A stretch of DNA of 64,000 nt from Neisseria weixii (GCF_002327085.1 NZ_CP023429.1:744001-808000); one strand, 5' to 3'; numbered from the stretch's first letter, positions 9,478 to 19,209 are shown. Numbers and translations are program-made. Notes: generated by a model not told the origin, from the sequence alone.

Positions 9478-9511
9478 TTGTCAAAATATTGTCATCAAAA
9501 CCTGATATTTT
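9478..9511 (+). promoter_or_regulatory. PHO-box-like site and -10 upstream of phoU
   Basis: TTGTCAAAATATTGTCAT (9478-9495) contains two TTGTCA repeats 11 bp apart, the geometry of PhoB-type boxes (7-bp repeat, 4-bp AT spacer). GATATT/TATTTT follows 9-10 bp later (9504-9511), where a -10 is expected when a PHO box replaces the -35. Known arrangement for PhoB targets; binding here is inferred. Confidence 0.55.
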
Positions 9512-9538
9512 AAGGGCTTCTTAATCTAGGAGACGAGA

Positions 9539-10228
9539 ATGTCCGAGCATATTTCATCGCATTTCCATCAGGAATTGGAACAGGTGCGCACCGATGTATT
9601 GGCCATGGTCGGTTTGATTGAGCAGCAGCTCGGACAAACTCTGGAAGCATTTAATGATGCCGACAAGGAAATCTTGGCACAAGTGGTGCAAAACGACGAT
9701 AAAATCAATGAGTTGGAAGTATCGATTGATGATGCCTGCCAAACGATTTTGGTGCGCCGCCAGCCGACTGCCGGCGATTTGCGTTTGGTATTGACCGTGA
9801 GCCGCGTGATTGTGGATTTGGAGCGTATGGGCGATGAAATCAAGAAAATCGCTTTGCACGCCAACGGTTTGATTGCAAAACACCATGTCAGCTGCAAGCA
9901 GCTTTATGATACGCACCGTTTGCTGGAAATGACGGTGCCGATGTTGCGCCAATCTTTGGATGCGTTTGCGCGCTTGGACGATGAAACCATTCTGAAAATC
10001 AACGAGTTGGATAAATCTTTAGACATGGCTTACCACAATCAGTCGCGCGCCTTGCTGACCTATATGATGGAAGACCCGTACGGCATCGGCATGGAAACGA
10101 TGTTGATGAACAAAGCGGCCGAGTGCATTGGCGACCATGCGAAAAATATTTGCGAACATGTGGTTTATCTGGTGCGCGGTATTGATGTGCGCCATGTGCC
10201 GGTGGATGAGATTCACAAGAATTTTTAA
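9539..10228 (+). CDS. phoU: Phosphate transport system regulator PhoU
   Basis: 229 aa, two PhoU helical-bundle repeats. Recognisable features are the N-terminal HFHQELEQVRTDVLAMVGL, the E(D)xxxD-type helix containing VSRVIVDLERMGDEIK, and its second copy near MNKAAECIGDHAKNICEHV. PhoU links Pst phosphate uptake to the PhoR/PhoB two-component system and dampens phosphate import. No pst genes are next to it in the window. TAGGAGACGAGA before ATG 9539 is a strong ribosome site, and the PHO-box-like promoter lies about 40 bp upstream. Confidence 0.93.
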   Translation: MSEHISSHFHQELEQVRTDVLAMVGLIEQQLGQTLEAFNDADKEILAQVVQNDDKINELEVSIDDACQTILVRRQPTAGDLRLVLTVSRVIVDLERMGDEIKKIALHANGLIAKHHVSCKQLYDTHRLLEMTVPMLRQSLDAFARLDDETILKINELDKSLDMAYHNQSRALLTYMMEDPYGIGMETMLMNKAAECIGDHAKNICEHVVYLVRGIDVRHVPVDEIHKNF

Positions 10229-10277
10229 GGCCGTCTGAAGGTTTGGGGAGATGAATCTGCTGCGTTTCCCGAAAAAA

Positions 10278-10307
10278 ATGCCGTCTGAAACAGGTTTCAG
10301 ACGGCAT
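10278..10307. terminator. DUS-pair terminator between convergent phoU and nudB
   Basis: ATGCCGTCTGAAA / TTTCAGACGGCAT stem with a four-base loop. Confidence 0.85.
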
Positions 10308-10310
10308 TGG

Positions 10311-10765
10311 TTATTGTTTCTCCAGCCTTTTTTGCAAAGCTAAAATCGCGCGTTTATTTGACGGCGAAAACACCTTTTCCGCCGCCTCTTCGGCGTTAAA
10401 CCAGCCATAAGCCACATGTTCCGCCGCTTGCAGCGTGATGGCCGTATCGCGCGGGATTTCGGCGGAGAAGATGTGTTCGCGGTTTTCAAACACGCCTTGG
10501 GGTAGCGGTGGCGCCAATGATGGTAGATTTCATATACCGTGCTTTGATGCCAATCAAGCAATTGGCCGTCTGAAAGTGAAATGCCGGTTTCTTCCCACAC
10601 TTCGCGTTTGGCGGCGGCAAAAATATTGTTGTCTTCCGGCTCGATGCTGCCGGTGACCGATTGCCAAAAGCCTTGTGGTGTGGTGCGTTCGATTAAGAGA
10701 ATGTTGCCGTCTTTATCGTGCAGCACCACTAAGGCGGAGATAGGGTATTTCAGCGGTTTGCTCAT
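10311..10765 (-). CDS. nudB: Dihydroneopterin triphosphate diphosphatase NudB (Nudix; one frameshift)
   Basis: About 151 aa after restoring one base. The Nudix box is clear: GSIEPEDN...AAKREVWEETGI. NudB removes pyrophosphate from dihydroneopterin triphosphate in folate synthesis; the length, LIERTTPQGFWQSVTG and the C-terminal HVAYGWFNAEEA fit that family. The break is in a cytosine run at 10499-10502 (minus strand TACCCCAAGG for TACCCCCAAGG). The ATG (10765) overlaps the TGA of mscS, so translation is coupled. Confidence 0.83.
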
Positions 10766-12224
10766 CGGTCGTCGTGTTCCGCTTCGAAATTTTTGTCGGA
10801 ACGCGTATACTTTTTCACTTCCATACCGGCGCGTATCATGGCGGCATTATCAGGTGCGCGCTCTTCATTGAGAATGCGGATTTCGCGTTGCGGGAACGGG
10901 AACTCAATGCCGCTTTCGTTAAATCGTTTCCAAATATCCAGCAAAATTGCTGAAAACAGGCCGACAAAGCCGTTCTCCGGGTCTTTTACCCAAAAGCCGA
11001 CACGCAGATTAACGCCGTTATCGCCGAAGCTGATTAAAAAGGCTTTTGGCGATGGGTCGGCCTGTACGCGTTCCTGCGATTTGGCGGCTTCTTCCATAAT
11101 CTTCATCGCCAAGGCCAAATCGGTGTGGTAGGCGACTTGTACGTCGATGCTCTGCCACAAAGATTTGGCGGTGTAAGATTCGTTGATTACGGTGGATGTG
11201 ATGAAAGTCTCGTTCGGAATCAAGGCTTCGCCACCCGCGGCGCTTTTTAAGACCACAAAGCGCGAGGTGATTTTGGTGACGTAGCCGGTAAAGTTATTCA
11301 CTGTCAAACGGTCGCCCGGGCGGATAGAGCGGTCGCCCAAAATGATAAAGCCCGAAATGTAGTTGCTGGCTACTTTCTGTAGGCCGAAACCGATGCCGAC
11401 ACCGAGTGCGCCGCCAAATACCGATAATACAGTCAAATCAATGCCTACCAGCGGCAGCGCAATCAGAATCGCCAGCACGGTTAAGAAAGCTTTGACCACT
11501 TTTGACATCACGATGCGCAAGTTCATGTCCATGTGGTGGTTTTTCATCAACCAGCCTTCAATCAGGCGGCTGAGCCACATGGCAAACGTCAATACCACCG
11601 CCACCCACAACAGGCCGGTGAGAATGGTGTACACGCTTAGATTAATCGAACCGAGGCTGAGCTTGGTATCTTGCAAAATGCCAATGAGCAAATCATCGAT
11701 ACCCGACAACCAAATGACAAAACATACCCACAATGTGCCGGATAAGAAGCGTTCCAGCCAGTCGGTTACTTTATGTCTCGGCAACGCGGCATGCACCAAA
11801 GACAACACCAAGCGAATCAGAATCATCCAGCGTGCCGCCATTATGAGCAAGCGTAGCCATACCGAACGCAGCTCAAACAAGTTCCACGTATAAAGCGCGA
11901 TAATCGAGCAAATCAGCAGTAGAAAAGGCCACAGCAGGCGGTTGGCAATATGGCGTGCACTTGCCCACTTGCGGTCGGGCAGAACGGGATATTTGCGAAT
12001 CAGAAATTCCGATAAATAATAAGTCGCTATCATCAGCGCAACGGTGATGCCGATTTCCAGCCAGCCGATGGGTTCGCTGAAGCTGCGTTCGAGCAGGTGG
12101 GAAGTAAATTGGTTACGCGCAAACAGATTGAAAAAAATTCTTTCAAGCCGTTGCCGGTCGATTCCAAAAGATGATTGGCCGCTTCGGCTACAGGTTTGGC
12201 CGTGTTGGCAGATAAAAAAAGCAT
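10762..12224 (-). CDS. MscS-family mechanosensitive ion channel (one frameshift)
   Basis: About 487 aa after one base is restored. Several N-terminal hydrophobic segments precede the MscS core: a pore helix region GGALGVGIGFGLQKVASNY, then the beta domain with GDRSIRPGDRLTV. These channels open under membrane tension and release solutes during osmotic downshock. The A7 run at 12131-12137 needs one more base to join the first 30 codons to the rest. I chose ATG 12224; an upstream in-frame start at 12320 would add 32 residues without a clear ribosome site. Stop overlaps the nudB start. Confidence 0.82.
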
Positions 12225-12521
12225 AAGTATTCTCGTGGATGGGTCGGTGATTGCTCTACAGATTGCAAATAATAAATTATTTAAGTGGTTCGGTGGGAGT
12301 AGGGCAGTAGATTTTAGCATTAGTTGACTGAAAGAAAGTATGGAAAATTAAAGTATTTGTAAGCTTGGTTTGGAGGGGGAGGCCGTCTGAAAAGCAGAGA
12401 TTGTATGAGGGCAGGGTTTTTTCTGATTTCGCCAGTTTAAAGGTATCGGTACTCGATTGCCCGATGCCAAGCACCATGCGGATTAAGGTTAAAAACAGGA
12501 TGAAATATGTTTGGAAATGTG

Positions 12522-12559
12522 TATAATACCGCACATGTTATAAATAATAATTATCATTT
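12522..12559 (+). promoter_or_regulatory. Promoter with Fur-box-like operator for the siderophore uptake operon
   Basis: TATAAT at 12522-12527 is followed by TAAATAATAATTATCATTT (12541-12559), which resembles the Fur consensus GATAATGATAATCATTATC. The position just after the -10 fits iron-dependent repression. The rest of 12225-12521 holds one DUS copy and no gene. Confidence 0.55.
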
Positions 12560-12600
12560 GTAAGTTGTTTTTTGTTATTTTCTGTTTTCCTAAGCATATC

Positions 12601-13647
12601 GTGACATTCAAGTTTTATCGAATCATCAAGCTGTCGACGGCGTTATTATTGGTCGCCGGCATTATTTTTCAGACGGCCTGCCGCCCACAAGCGCAGCAGG
12701 CCGCCAAGCCGTTTGTGGTTTACGAACGGGCGGGCCATCAATATCCGGTCACCCTCAATGGCAGCTTGGGCAGCGTGACTTTGCAAAAAGCACCCGAGCG
12801 CGTAGTTGTGTTGGGTGCGGGTACGGTTGATTTGGTGGTGGCTTTGGGCATCCAGCCGGTGGCGATGGAAGCCAATCTTTGGGGAGGGGATGAAAATGGC
12901 TACATGCCATGGTTTAAAGAGTTTATGGCTGAACAGAAGCGTCCTTTGCCGCCCACGGTGGTGATGTATCCCGAATTGGATGCGGAAAAACTGGTTTCGT
13001 TCAATCCAGATCTGATTATAGCCACGCAATCGGGCTTGTCCGAGGAAAACTACCGTCTGCTGTCAGGGTTCGCCCCTGTCATTGCCCATCCGCACAAACC
13101 GTGGATGACGACAGTAGATGAACAAATCGGCATCATTGCCGCCGCTTTCGGCAAGCAGAAACAAGCGGCCGCCCTCAAAGCCCAAATCGGCGCGGAATAT
13201 GCCGATTTCCGCCGTCGCCACCCCAAACTTCAGGGCAAAACCTTCGCCTATATTTACTCCGGTGCCCGCAGTCCGCAATTGTCGGTTTATGCCGAAGGTG
13301 AACCGCGCGTGGACGCCTTGTACGGACTCGGTCTGAAAATGTCGCCTGATTTGGTGAAGATGAGTGTCGATGAAGGCTCGTGGTCGGTGGCTTTAGGCTT
13401 GGAAAACGCCGACAAACTCAATCAGAGCGACATCGTCATCACTTGGTTTTTCAGCGAGGAAGATCAAAAAATGGTGGAGGCGAGGCCGTTATTCCGTGAA
13501 ATCAAGGCTGTCAAACGTGGCACATACCTGCCGCTGCTCGACCGCGAAGTGAATGCCGCCATGTATCAGGCCACTCCGCAGAGTTTGCGCTGGGGCTTGA
13601 GGCGTTTGGAAGCGGATTGGACGCGTATTGAAAACGCGTTGGATTGA
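12601..13647 (+). CDS. Iron-siderophore ABC transporter substrate-binding lipoprotein (FecB/FhuD type)
   Basis: About 348 aa, periplasmic-binding protein of the helical-backbone class (PBP2/TroA-FecB fold). Domain features: APERVVVLGAGTVDLVVALGIQPVAM near the start of the mature protein and FNPDLIIATQSGLSEENYRLL. It would deliver ferric siderophore to the permeases encoded next. I prefer GTG 12601, which gives a compact leader; an upstream TTG at 12565 is the alternative. The leader ends IIFQTAC, a weak lipobox whose FQTA codons are written by a reverse DUS. First gene of the operon, under the Fur-box-like site. Confidence 0.82.
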   Translation: MTFKFYRIIKLSTALLLVAGIIFQTACRPQAQQAAKPFVVYERAGHQYPVTLNGSLGSVTLQKAPERVVVLGAGTVDLVVALGIQPVAMEANLWGGDENGYMPWFKEFMAEQKRPLPPTVVMYPELDAEKLVSFNPDLIIATQSGLSEENYRLLSGFAPVIAHPHKPWMTTVDEQIGIIAAAFGKQKQAAALKAQIGAEYADFRRRHPKLQGKTFAYIYSGARSPQLSVYAEGEPRVDALYGLGLKMSPDLVKMSVDEGSWSVALGLENADKLNQSDIVITWFFSEEDQKMVEARPLFREIKAVKRGTYLPLLDREVNAAMYQATPQSLRWGLRRLEADWTRIENALD

Positions 13648-13671
13648 GGCGGTCTGAAAACATGGGTGGAA

Positions 13672-13779
13672 TATAGTGGTTTCCAATAAAAATAATACGG
13701 CGTTGCCAGCCCTTTATTTACTGGGTGTACACGGCATTCGCTTCAAACAATATCTGTTTGGAAGCCGCTAATCCGATAG
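13672..13779 (+). repeat. Correia-like repeat remnant
   Basis: TATAGTGG at the left end, then AATAATACGGCGTTGCC, with TAATCCGATA near the right end. Correia elements have TATAGTGGATTAA ends and a TACGGCGTTGCC interior. A related copy is at 29804-29880. Confidence 0.5.
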
Positions 13780-13795
13780 GGCAGTAAAACCGGAA

Positions 13796-13833
13796 AGACC
13801 GTCTGAAAACTTTTTTCCGGTTTCAGACGGTCT
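13796..13833 (+). terminator. Inverted DUS-variant pair inside the siderophore operon
   Basis: AGACCGTCTGAAAAC / TTTCAGACGGTCT stem (GACC/GGTC variant of the DUS) between the binding-protein gene and the first permease. It may attenuate downstream transcription so that binding protein is made in excess. Confidence 0.55.
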
Positions 13834-13869
13834 CAACAATAAATCATTTTTTCCCGACAAGGAGCAGCT

Positions 13870-14864
13870 GTGAAATCCACGGCAACCTTATTTTGTGGCC
13901 TGTTGGCCGTCGTTTTGTTGACCGTCGTCGCGCTGGCGTGTGGCTTGGTGTTCGGCACTAAGCCTTTGGCCTTCGGCGATTTGCAGCATTACCTGTTTTC
14001 AGACGGCCTGCGTGTGTATAACGATTGGGTAATCGATTCTCGTTTGCCGCGCACTTTTACCGCCGCCTGTTGCGGTGCCGCTTTGGGCTTGTCGGGCGCA
14101 TTGATGCAGGGCTTGACGCGTAACCCGCTGGCCGATCCGGGTTTGCTCGGCGTGAACGCGGGTGCGGCGGCGGCCATCGTCTCTGCGCTGCCGCTGCCTT
14201 TTCTGCAAAACGTATCCGAATTCTGGCTGGCTTTAGGTGGTGCGTTGGTGGTATCTGTAGTGATTTGCAGCATTGGCTTGAGCAGCCGGCGGGGAGCTTA
14301 TGGCAAGCTGGTGTTAGCGGGGCAGCTATTGGTGCGGCCTTGAGCGCGTATGTGTCGTTGCTGTCGCAACTCAATCCGGTTTTATTTGACTATTTGCGCT
14401 TTTGGAACAGCGGTGCGTTCGGCGGCGTGACCTTGGCCGGTCTCGGTCAAATGCTGCCTTTTGCCGTTCCGGCTGCCGTCACTGCTTTACTACTGGGCTA
14501 TCATCTCAACCTGATTGCGCTGGGGACGGATACGGCGCGTGCGCTGGGTACAAAAGTGTTACCTGTTCAACTGGCGGTGTTGGTATGTGCGGCGGTATTG
14601 GCCGGTTCGTCCGTCGCGGTGGCGGGGCCGGTGGCATTTGTCGGCTTGGCGGCTGCACACTTGGCGAGAATCTGGACGGGCAACGACTACCGCTGGCTGT
14701 TGCCTTACAGCTTGTTTATTGGTGCGTGCCTGCTGGTAGTATCCGATATTTTGGCACGGGTCGTATCGGCACCGGCGGAAGTCGCTACCGGCATCATTAC
14801 CGCCTTGGCCGGCGCGCCCTTGCTGTATGTGGTCGCGCTGCGTTTGAAAGGGGCAGCAAAATGA
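13870..14864 (+). CDS. FecCD-family iron-siderophore permease, first subunit (one frameshift)
   Basis: About 331 aa when one base is restored; polytopic inner-membrane permease of the BtuC/FecC/FhuB class. Typical motifs: [20 protein letters not shown], the [20 protein letters not shown] block, and the C-terminal [16 protein letters not shown] start with AAGGAGCAG upstream. The frame breaks in a G4 run at 14319-14322 (GCGGGGCAGC; five G expected). TGA overlaps the ATG of the next permease. It would form a heterodimer with that second subunit. Confidence 0.87.
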
Positions 14865-15859
14865 AAAGTTTGTTCCTGCCTTTAAAGCGCCAACGCAAGA
14901 TTCAGACGGGCTTAATCATTATCTTGGCCGGATTGCTGGTGTTGTCTGCCATTTGGGGCAAACAGCATTTCCTGCTCGGCAATATAGCTGATATCCTGAG
15001 CAGTACCGCTAACCCGATGCAGCAATGGCTGTTTTATGATTTGTGGCTGCCGCGCACTCTGACCGCAGCGGGCGCGGGTGCGGCATTGGGTGCGGCGGGG
15101 GCAGTATTTCAAAGCCTGACGCGCAATCCTTTGGGCAGCCCCGACATCATCGGTGTCAATGCGGGCGCGGCAGTCGGGGCGGTGGCGGCAGGATTGCTTT
15201 GGCCGGGGTATTTGGGTATTGCGCAAGACGCGCTGCTGGGCGCGCTGTCGGTGTTGGTTTTGGTGCTGCTGGGCACCAAAGGCCGTCTGAATTTTGGTAT
15301 GGAGATTATCGTCAGCGGTTTGGCGGTGAATGCGGCGGCAATGGCGCTGGTGCAGTTCGGCTTGACCGCTGTGCGTCAGGAAAACGCGCAGCAGATGACG
15401 GCATGGCTGAGCGGCAGTCTCGAAGCGCGGTCGTGGGAGCACGTTGTCACCGTGTGGACGTTCATGCCCTTGTTGCTGGCGGGCTTAATGCTACTCAACA
15501 CACGTTTGAGCCTGTTGGCATTGGGACGCGATACCGCTTCGGGTTTGGGTGTGCCGGTTAGAAGCAGTTCATGGCTGCTGTTGTTGGCGGCGACGGCATT
15601 GGCGGCTACAGCGGTTACGGTGGCAGGTCCTGTATCTTTTTTGGCCTTGGCAGCCCCACACATTGTACGTCGCATGATGCAGACAGACCGGCCGATGGTG
15701 GTGCCCGCCGCGCTTACCGGTGCCGTGTTGATGATGGCCGCCGATTTGACTGCGCGTCTGCTGCCGACGCCAGCTCCGTTGCCTGCCGGCATCGTTACGG
15801 CGGCTTTGGGCGGACTGTATCTGGTTTTTCTGCTTTCGCTTAAGCCTAAAGCCGTCTGA
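14861..15859 (+). CDS. FecCD-family iron-siderophore permease, second subunit
   Basis: 332 aa, intact. Same family as its neighbour: LPRTLTAAGAGAALGAAGAV, SLTRNPLGSPDIIGVNAGA and AGPVSFLALAAPHIVRR are the conserved segments, the last near the ATPase-contact loop. About nine hydrophobic segments are visible. ATG 14861 overlaps the TGA of the first permease (ATGA), so the two subunits are made together. The gene ends in codons written by a DUS (KPKAV-stop). An alternative start far upstream in the same frame overlaps the first permease and has no support. Confidence 0.9.
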   Translation: MKSLFLPLKRQRKIQTGLIIILAGLLVLSAIWGKQHFLLGNIADILSSTANPMQQWLFYDLWLPRTLTAAGAGAALGAAGAVFQSLTRNPLGSPDIIGVNAGAAVGAVAAGLLWPGYLGIAQDALLGALSVLVLVLLGTKGRLNFGMEIIVSGLAVNAAAMALVQFGLTAVRQENAQQMTAWLSGSLEARSWEHVVTVWTFMPLLLAGLMLLNTRLSLLALGRDTASGLGVPVRSSSWLLLLAATALAATAVTVAGPVSFLALAAPHIVRRMMQTDRPMVVPAALTGAVLMMAADLTARLLPTPAPLPAGIVTAALGGLYLVFLLSLKPKAV

Positions 15860-15881
15860 AACATTTTCAATAGGAAACATT

Positions 15882-16694
15882 ATGCTTCATGGTCAAAACT
15901 TGGTCGTTGCCTACGACAGCCATACCGTTATCCGCGATTTGTCACATCAAATCCCCCAAGGCAAAATCAGCGTGTTCATCGGCACCAACGGCTGCGGCAA
16001 GTCCACCCTGCTCAAAGCTTTGGCGCGGCAGATTCAGCCGACGGGCGGGCAGATTGTATTGGACGGAAAAGCAGTAAATGAATACGGCAGCAAAGCATTC
16101 GCCCGCCGCTTGGCCATGTTGCCGCAAAGTCCGGCCACTCCCGAGGGCATTAGCGTGCGCCAATTGGTGCGCTATGGCCGCTATCCGCACCGTACATTCG
16201 GTAAGGCATGGCAGCCCGGCGATGATGCCGCCGTCGAAAACGCCATGCACCTGACCCGAACTGACGCTTTTGCAGAGCAGGCGGTGAAAACCTTATCCGG
16301 TGGACAACGGCAGCGGGCATGGATTGCCATGGCTTTGGCACAAGATACACCTTATCTGCTGCTTGACGAGCCGACTACCTTTTTGGATCTGTCGTATCAA
16401 ATCGAAATCCTCGATTTACTGCAACAACTCAACCGTGAAACAGGCAAAACCATTCTGATGGTATTGCACGATTTGAACCTGGCATGCCGCTATGCGGATG
16501 AAATAGTTGCATTATACCAAGGCAATGTCCACGCACGCGGTACGCCGCAGGAAGTGATGACCGCCGAAACCGTGCAAACCGTGTTCGGCCTTAAAAGCAT
16601 GATGATTGCTGATCCGATTTACGGTACGCCGATGTGTATTCCTTTTGGTAGGGAAAGTTTCAAAAGTTTTGAAAACGGGCATACTGTTGAGTAG
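15882..16694 (+). CDS. Iron-siderophore ABC transporter ATPase (FecE type)
   Basis: 270 aa ABC ATPase that powers the two permeases. Walker A GTNGCGKST near residue 35, Q-loop at LPQSP, signature LSGGQRQR, Walker B LLLDEPT, and the switch histidine in VLHDLN. Length and order fit FecE/FhuC. It starts 22 bp after the second permease, with TAGGAAAC upstream, so it is the last gene of the uptake operon. The TonB receptor follows after a 266-bp gap and probably has its own promoter. Confidence 0.92.
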   Translation: MLHGQNLVVAYDSHTVIRDLSHQIPQGKISVFIGTNGCGKSTLLKALARQIQPTGGQIVLDGKAVNEYGSKAFARRLAMLPQSPATPEGISVRQLVRYGRYPHRTFGKAWQPGDDAAVENAMHLTRTDAFAEQAVKTLSGGQRQRAWIAMALAQDTPYLLLDEPTTFLDLSYQIEILDLLQQLNRETGKTILMVLHDLNLACRYADEIVALYQGNVHARGTPQEVMTAETVQTVFGLKSMMIADPIYGTPMCIPFGRESFKSFENGHTVE

Positions 16695-16736
16695 AATCTT
16701 TGGCAGGTTAAGCACCGAAAGGCCGTCTGAACAATT

Positions 16737-16782
16737 TGAACTGCACCTTTTAAAGTTGGAGGAATATCCAATTTTGGGGCAG
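16737..16782. repeat. Paired IS3-type end remnant, left of the receptor gene
   Basis: TGAACTGCACCTTTTAAAGTTGGA is closely followed by TCCAATTTTGGGGCAG, an inverted pair resembling two IS3-family ends (TGAACTGCACCCCAAAAGTTGGA type) facing each other. A second copy is at 19154-19204. Confidence 0.5.
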
Positions 16783-16960
16783 GCTAGTTTCAGGCGGCCT
16801 CAAGTTGATTTGAGTAAATGTTGGGTAACGGCTCTGTTTGAGCTGGGCTATTACATAAGTTATGTTTGTAAATATAAATAAAAACCTATATCATTACACT
16901 TTTTTGTCTTGCGCATCCTCCTTACAAGATATTGATTTCGGAGGGCTTTAGGAAAATCTC

Positions 16961-19002
16961 ATGATTAAAAACAGCACTTTCACAAAAAATGCAATGGCAG
17001 CCGCTATTCTCGGCATTTATGCAGGTACAGTTTTGGCTGCGGATATTGAACAAACGGCCGAGCTTGATACCGTTCAAGTCGTCGGTTCCGCCGGCAAAAT
17101 CGAAGGCCTCAAATTCAAGTCGGCACAATCAAATGCCGTCATCACTCATCAAGAAATCGCCGATAAAGCTCCTGAGAAAGTCGAAGATATTTTGGCTTAC
17201 GAATCGGGCGCACGCACGGGGCAGTTCGGCACCGACACCAAGCAGGAATGGATTAAAATCCGCGGATTCGACGCTTCGGTTGCTGTCGACGGTTCGCCTG
17301 TAATGCAAAACGGCTTTTTACCGTAATTCCCAATACTTACGGCCTAGAAGCAGTGGAAGTAGTCAAAGGTGCGGACTCATTAGCTTACGGTTCGTCTGAA
17401 ACCGGTGGTTTGGTCAATCTGATTTCCAAGCGGCCCACCAGAACAGCCCAAGGTGAAGTCGGCGTACGTATCGGTACCCAAGGCCGTGCCGGTGTATTCG
17501 GTGATTACAGTGGCAAGCTGGCTGCCGACAACAGCGTCCGTTATCGTATGGTCGGCGAAGTCGAACGCCGCAAAGGGGATTTCAACGGCAAAATCAACGA
17601 TTATTATTTTGCGCCTAGCTTGACTTGGGACATCAGCGACCAAACCGGATTGACGGTTTTAAGCAGTATTTCGCGCCAACAAGGTACACCGACCAGCGTA
17701 CATTTACCGTCGGCAGGTGTGTTGTATCCGATTTCAGGTAAAAAAACCGCATACGGCATCCATTACCAAGATTCTGATGCCGATTACATCCGCCGCAACC
17801 AATATTCCATTGGCTACGAATTGAACCACGATTTTGGCAACGGTTATAAATTTACCCAAAACTACCGCTATAACCATCAAGATTTAGATTGGCTTGGGAC
17901 ATTTGCCTGGTCTACTGACGGCGTTGACACCGCCTACCGAGGCTACAGTTACACCGACGGCACGGTCAACGCCCACACCGTTGACAACCGCCTGAGCAAG
18001 GAGTGGAAAGGCAATGGCTGGAAAAATACACTCTTGGGCGGTATTGATTACCTGCACTCCAACACAGGCGGTGTTAACAACGGTTTTGGCAGCGTTTCGG
18101 CTACCAATTTGTTCACACCTGATAACAGCAGCAGTGGTATCGTCAAATCTGGTACACGCTATGAAGTCAAGCAAAAGCAATTGGGCTTCTATCTGCGGGA
18201 TCAATTCACTTATGGCGGTTTAGTAGCCAATCTCGGCATGCGTCACGATAAAGCCAAATCCGATTCTTTCTCCAACGGTACCGCAGACGGCTATGATGTC
18301 AGCCATACTTCCTATCAAGGGAGTCTAATGTATAACTTCAAGTCCGGCGTGTCGCCCTACATTAGCTACAGCGAATCATTTAAGCCGGTTTCCGGCACCG
18401 ATGCTTACGGTAATGGTTACAAACCGTACGAAGGCCGCCAATATGAAGCCGGTATCAAATACATTCCGTCATGGCTGGATGGCAAGCTATCCGCTGCCTA
18501 CTTTGACTTGGAAGAGAAAAATGCCTTGGTGGCCGATGCCAGCGCTGTTCAACGCCAAATCGGCAAGCGCCGCGGCAAAGGCATCGAATTTCAAGCCGAT
18601 GTCGCCCTGAACGATAACCTAAGCGCAACCTTGGCCTACACTTACACCGATTCCAAACAAGATTTAAGTTACAATCAATCGGTACGTACTGCGCTGATTC
18701 CGGAACACCAAGCCTCAGTGCAAGTCAAGTATGCCTTTGACCAAGGCGCATTAAACGGTCTGACTTTGGGCGCAGGCTTAAGATACGTCGGTAGCACGGC
18801 GGATGAGCAATACTCACCGGGCTACAAAGTGCCGTCATACACCTTGCTTGATGCTTCGGCACAATACAGATTCGGCAAAAATTGGTTGGCGCAAATCAAC
18901 GCCACCAACCTTACCGGCAAGAAATATGTAGCGGGATGTGACTATTATTGTTATTGGGGTGCCGAGCGCAGCGTAGTCGGCAGCTTGCGCTATACCTTCT
19001 AA
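16961..19002 (+). CDS. TonB-dependent siderophore receptor (one frameshift)
   Basis: About 680 aa once one base is restored; outer-membrane beta-barrel that imports ferric siderophores using TonB energy. A signal peptide ends near LAADIEQ. The plug domain includes the TonB-box-like LDTVQVVG, IKIRGFDASV and ETGGLVNLISKRPT. The C-terminus GSLRYTF ends in the aromatic residue that barrel assembly requires. Its shape is closest to hydroxamate receptors (FhuA/FoxA/FhuE class); substrate is not certain. The frame breaks in a T5 run at 17315-17319, where six T restore NGFFTVIPNTYG. Lies downstream of the siderophore ABC genes and is flanked by IS3-type end remnants. Confidence 0.87.
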
Positions 19003-19153
19003 ATCCGCTATATCCTGATTTGGCTTGACTGAGCTGTTTTAAGTCGAATATTTGTTTTCAAGGCCGTCTGAAAACGAACTATGTCGGTTGTGCTTTTGGT
19101 AATAATGGAGTAAGGTTAGGCATTTGAAGTCTGATGAATATTTGTCAATAAGA

Positions 19154-19204
19154 AAACTGCATCTTTTAAGGTTGGAGAGATCGTCCAACTTTGGGGGCAG
19201 TTTA
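19154..19204. repeat. Paired IS3-type end remnant, right of the receptor gene
   Basis: AAACTGCATCTTTTAAGGTTGGA and TCCAACTTTGGGGGCAGTTT, an inverted pair with a 7-bp spacer, matching the copy at 16737-16782. Confidence 0.5.
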
Positions 19205-19209
19205 TTTTA

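Noticed and set aside
14402..14860. Upstream extension of the second siderophore permease
   Set aside because: The extra 153 codons overlap the first permease in another frame and are Gly/Arg-rich shadow sequence; ATG at 14861 fits the ATGA overlap.
17315..17319. T5 run in the receptor gene as a phase-variation switch
   Set aside because: The run is short and the break follows the same pattern as those in housekeeping genes; contingency tracts are normally much longer.
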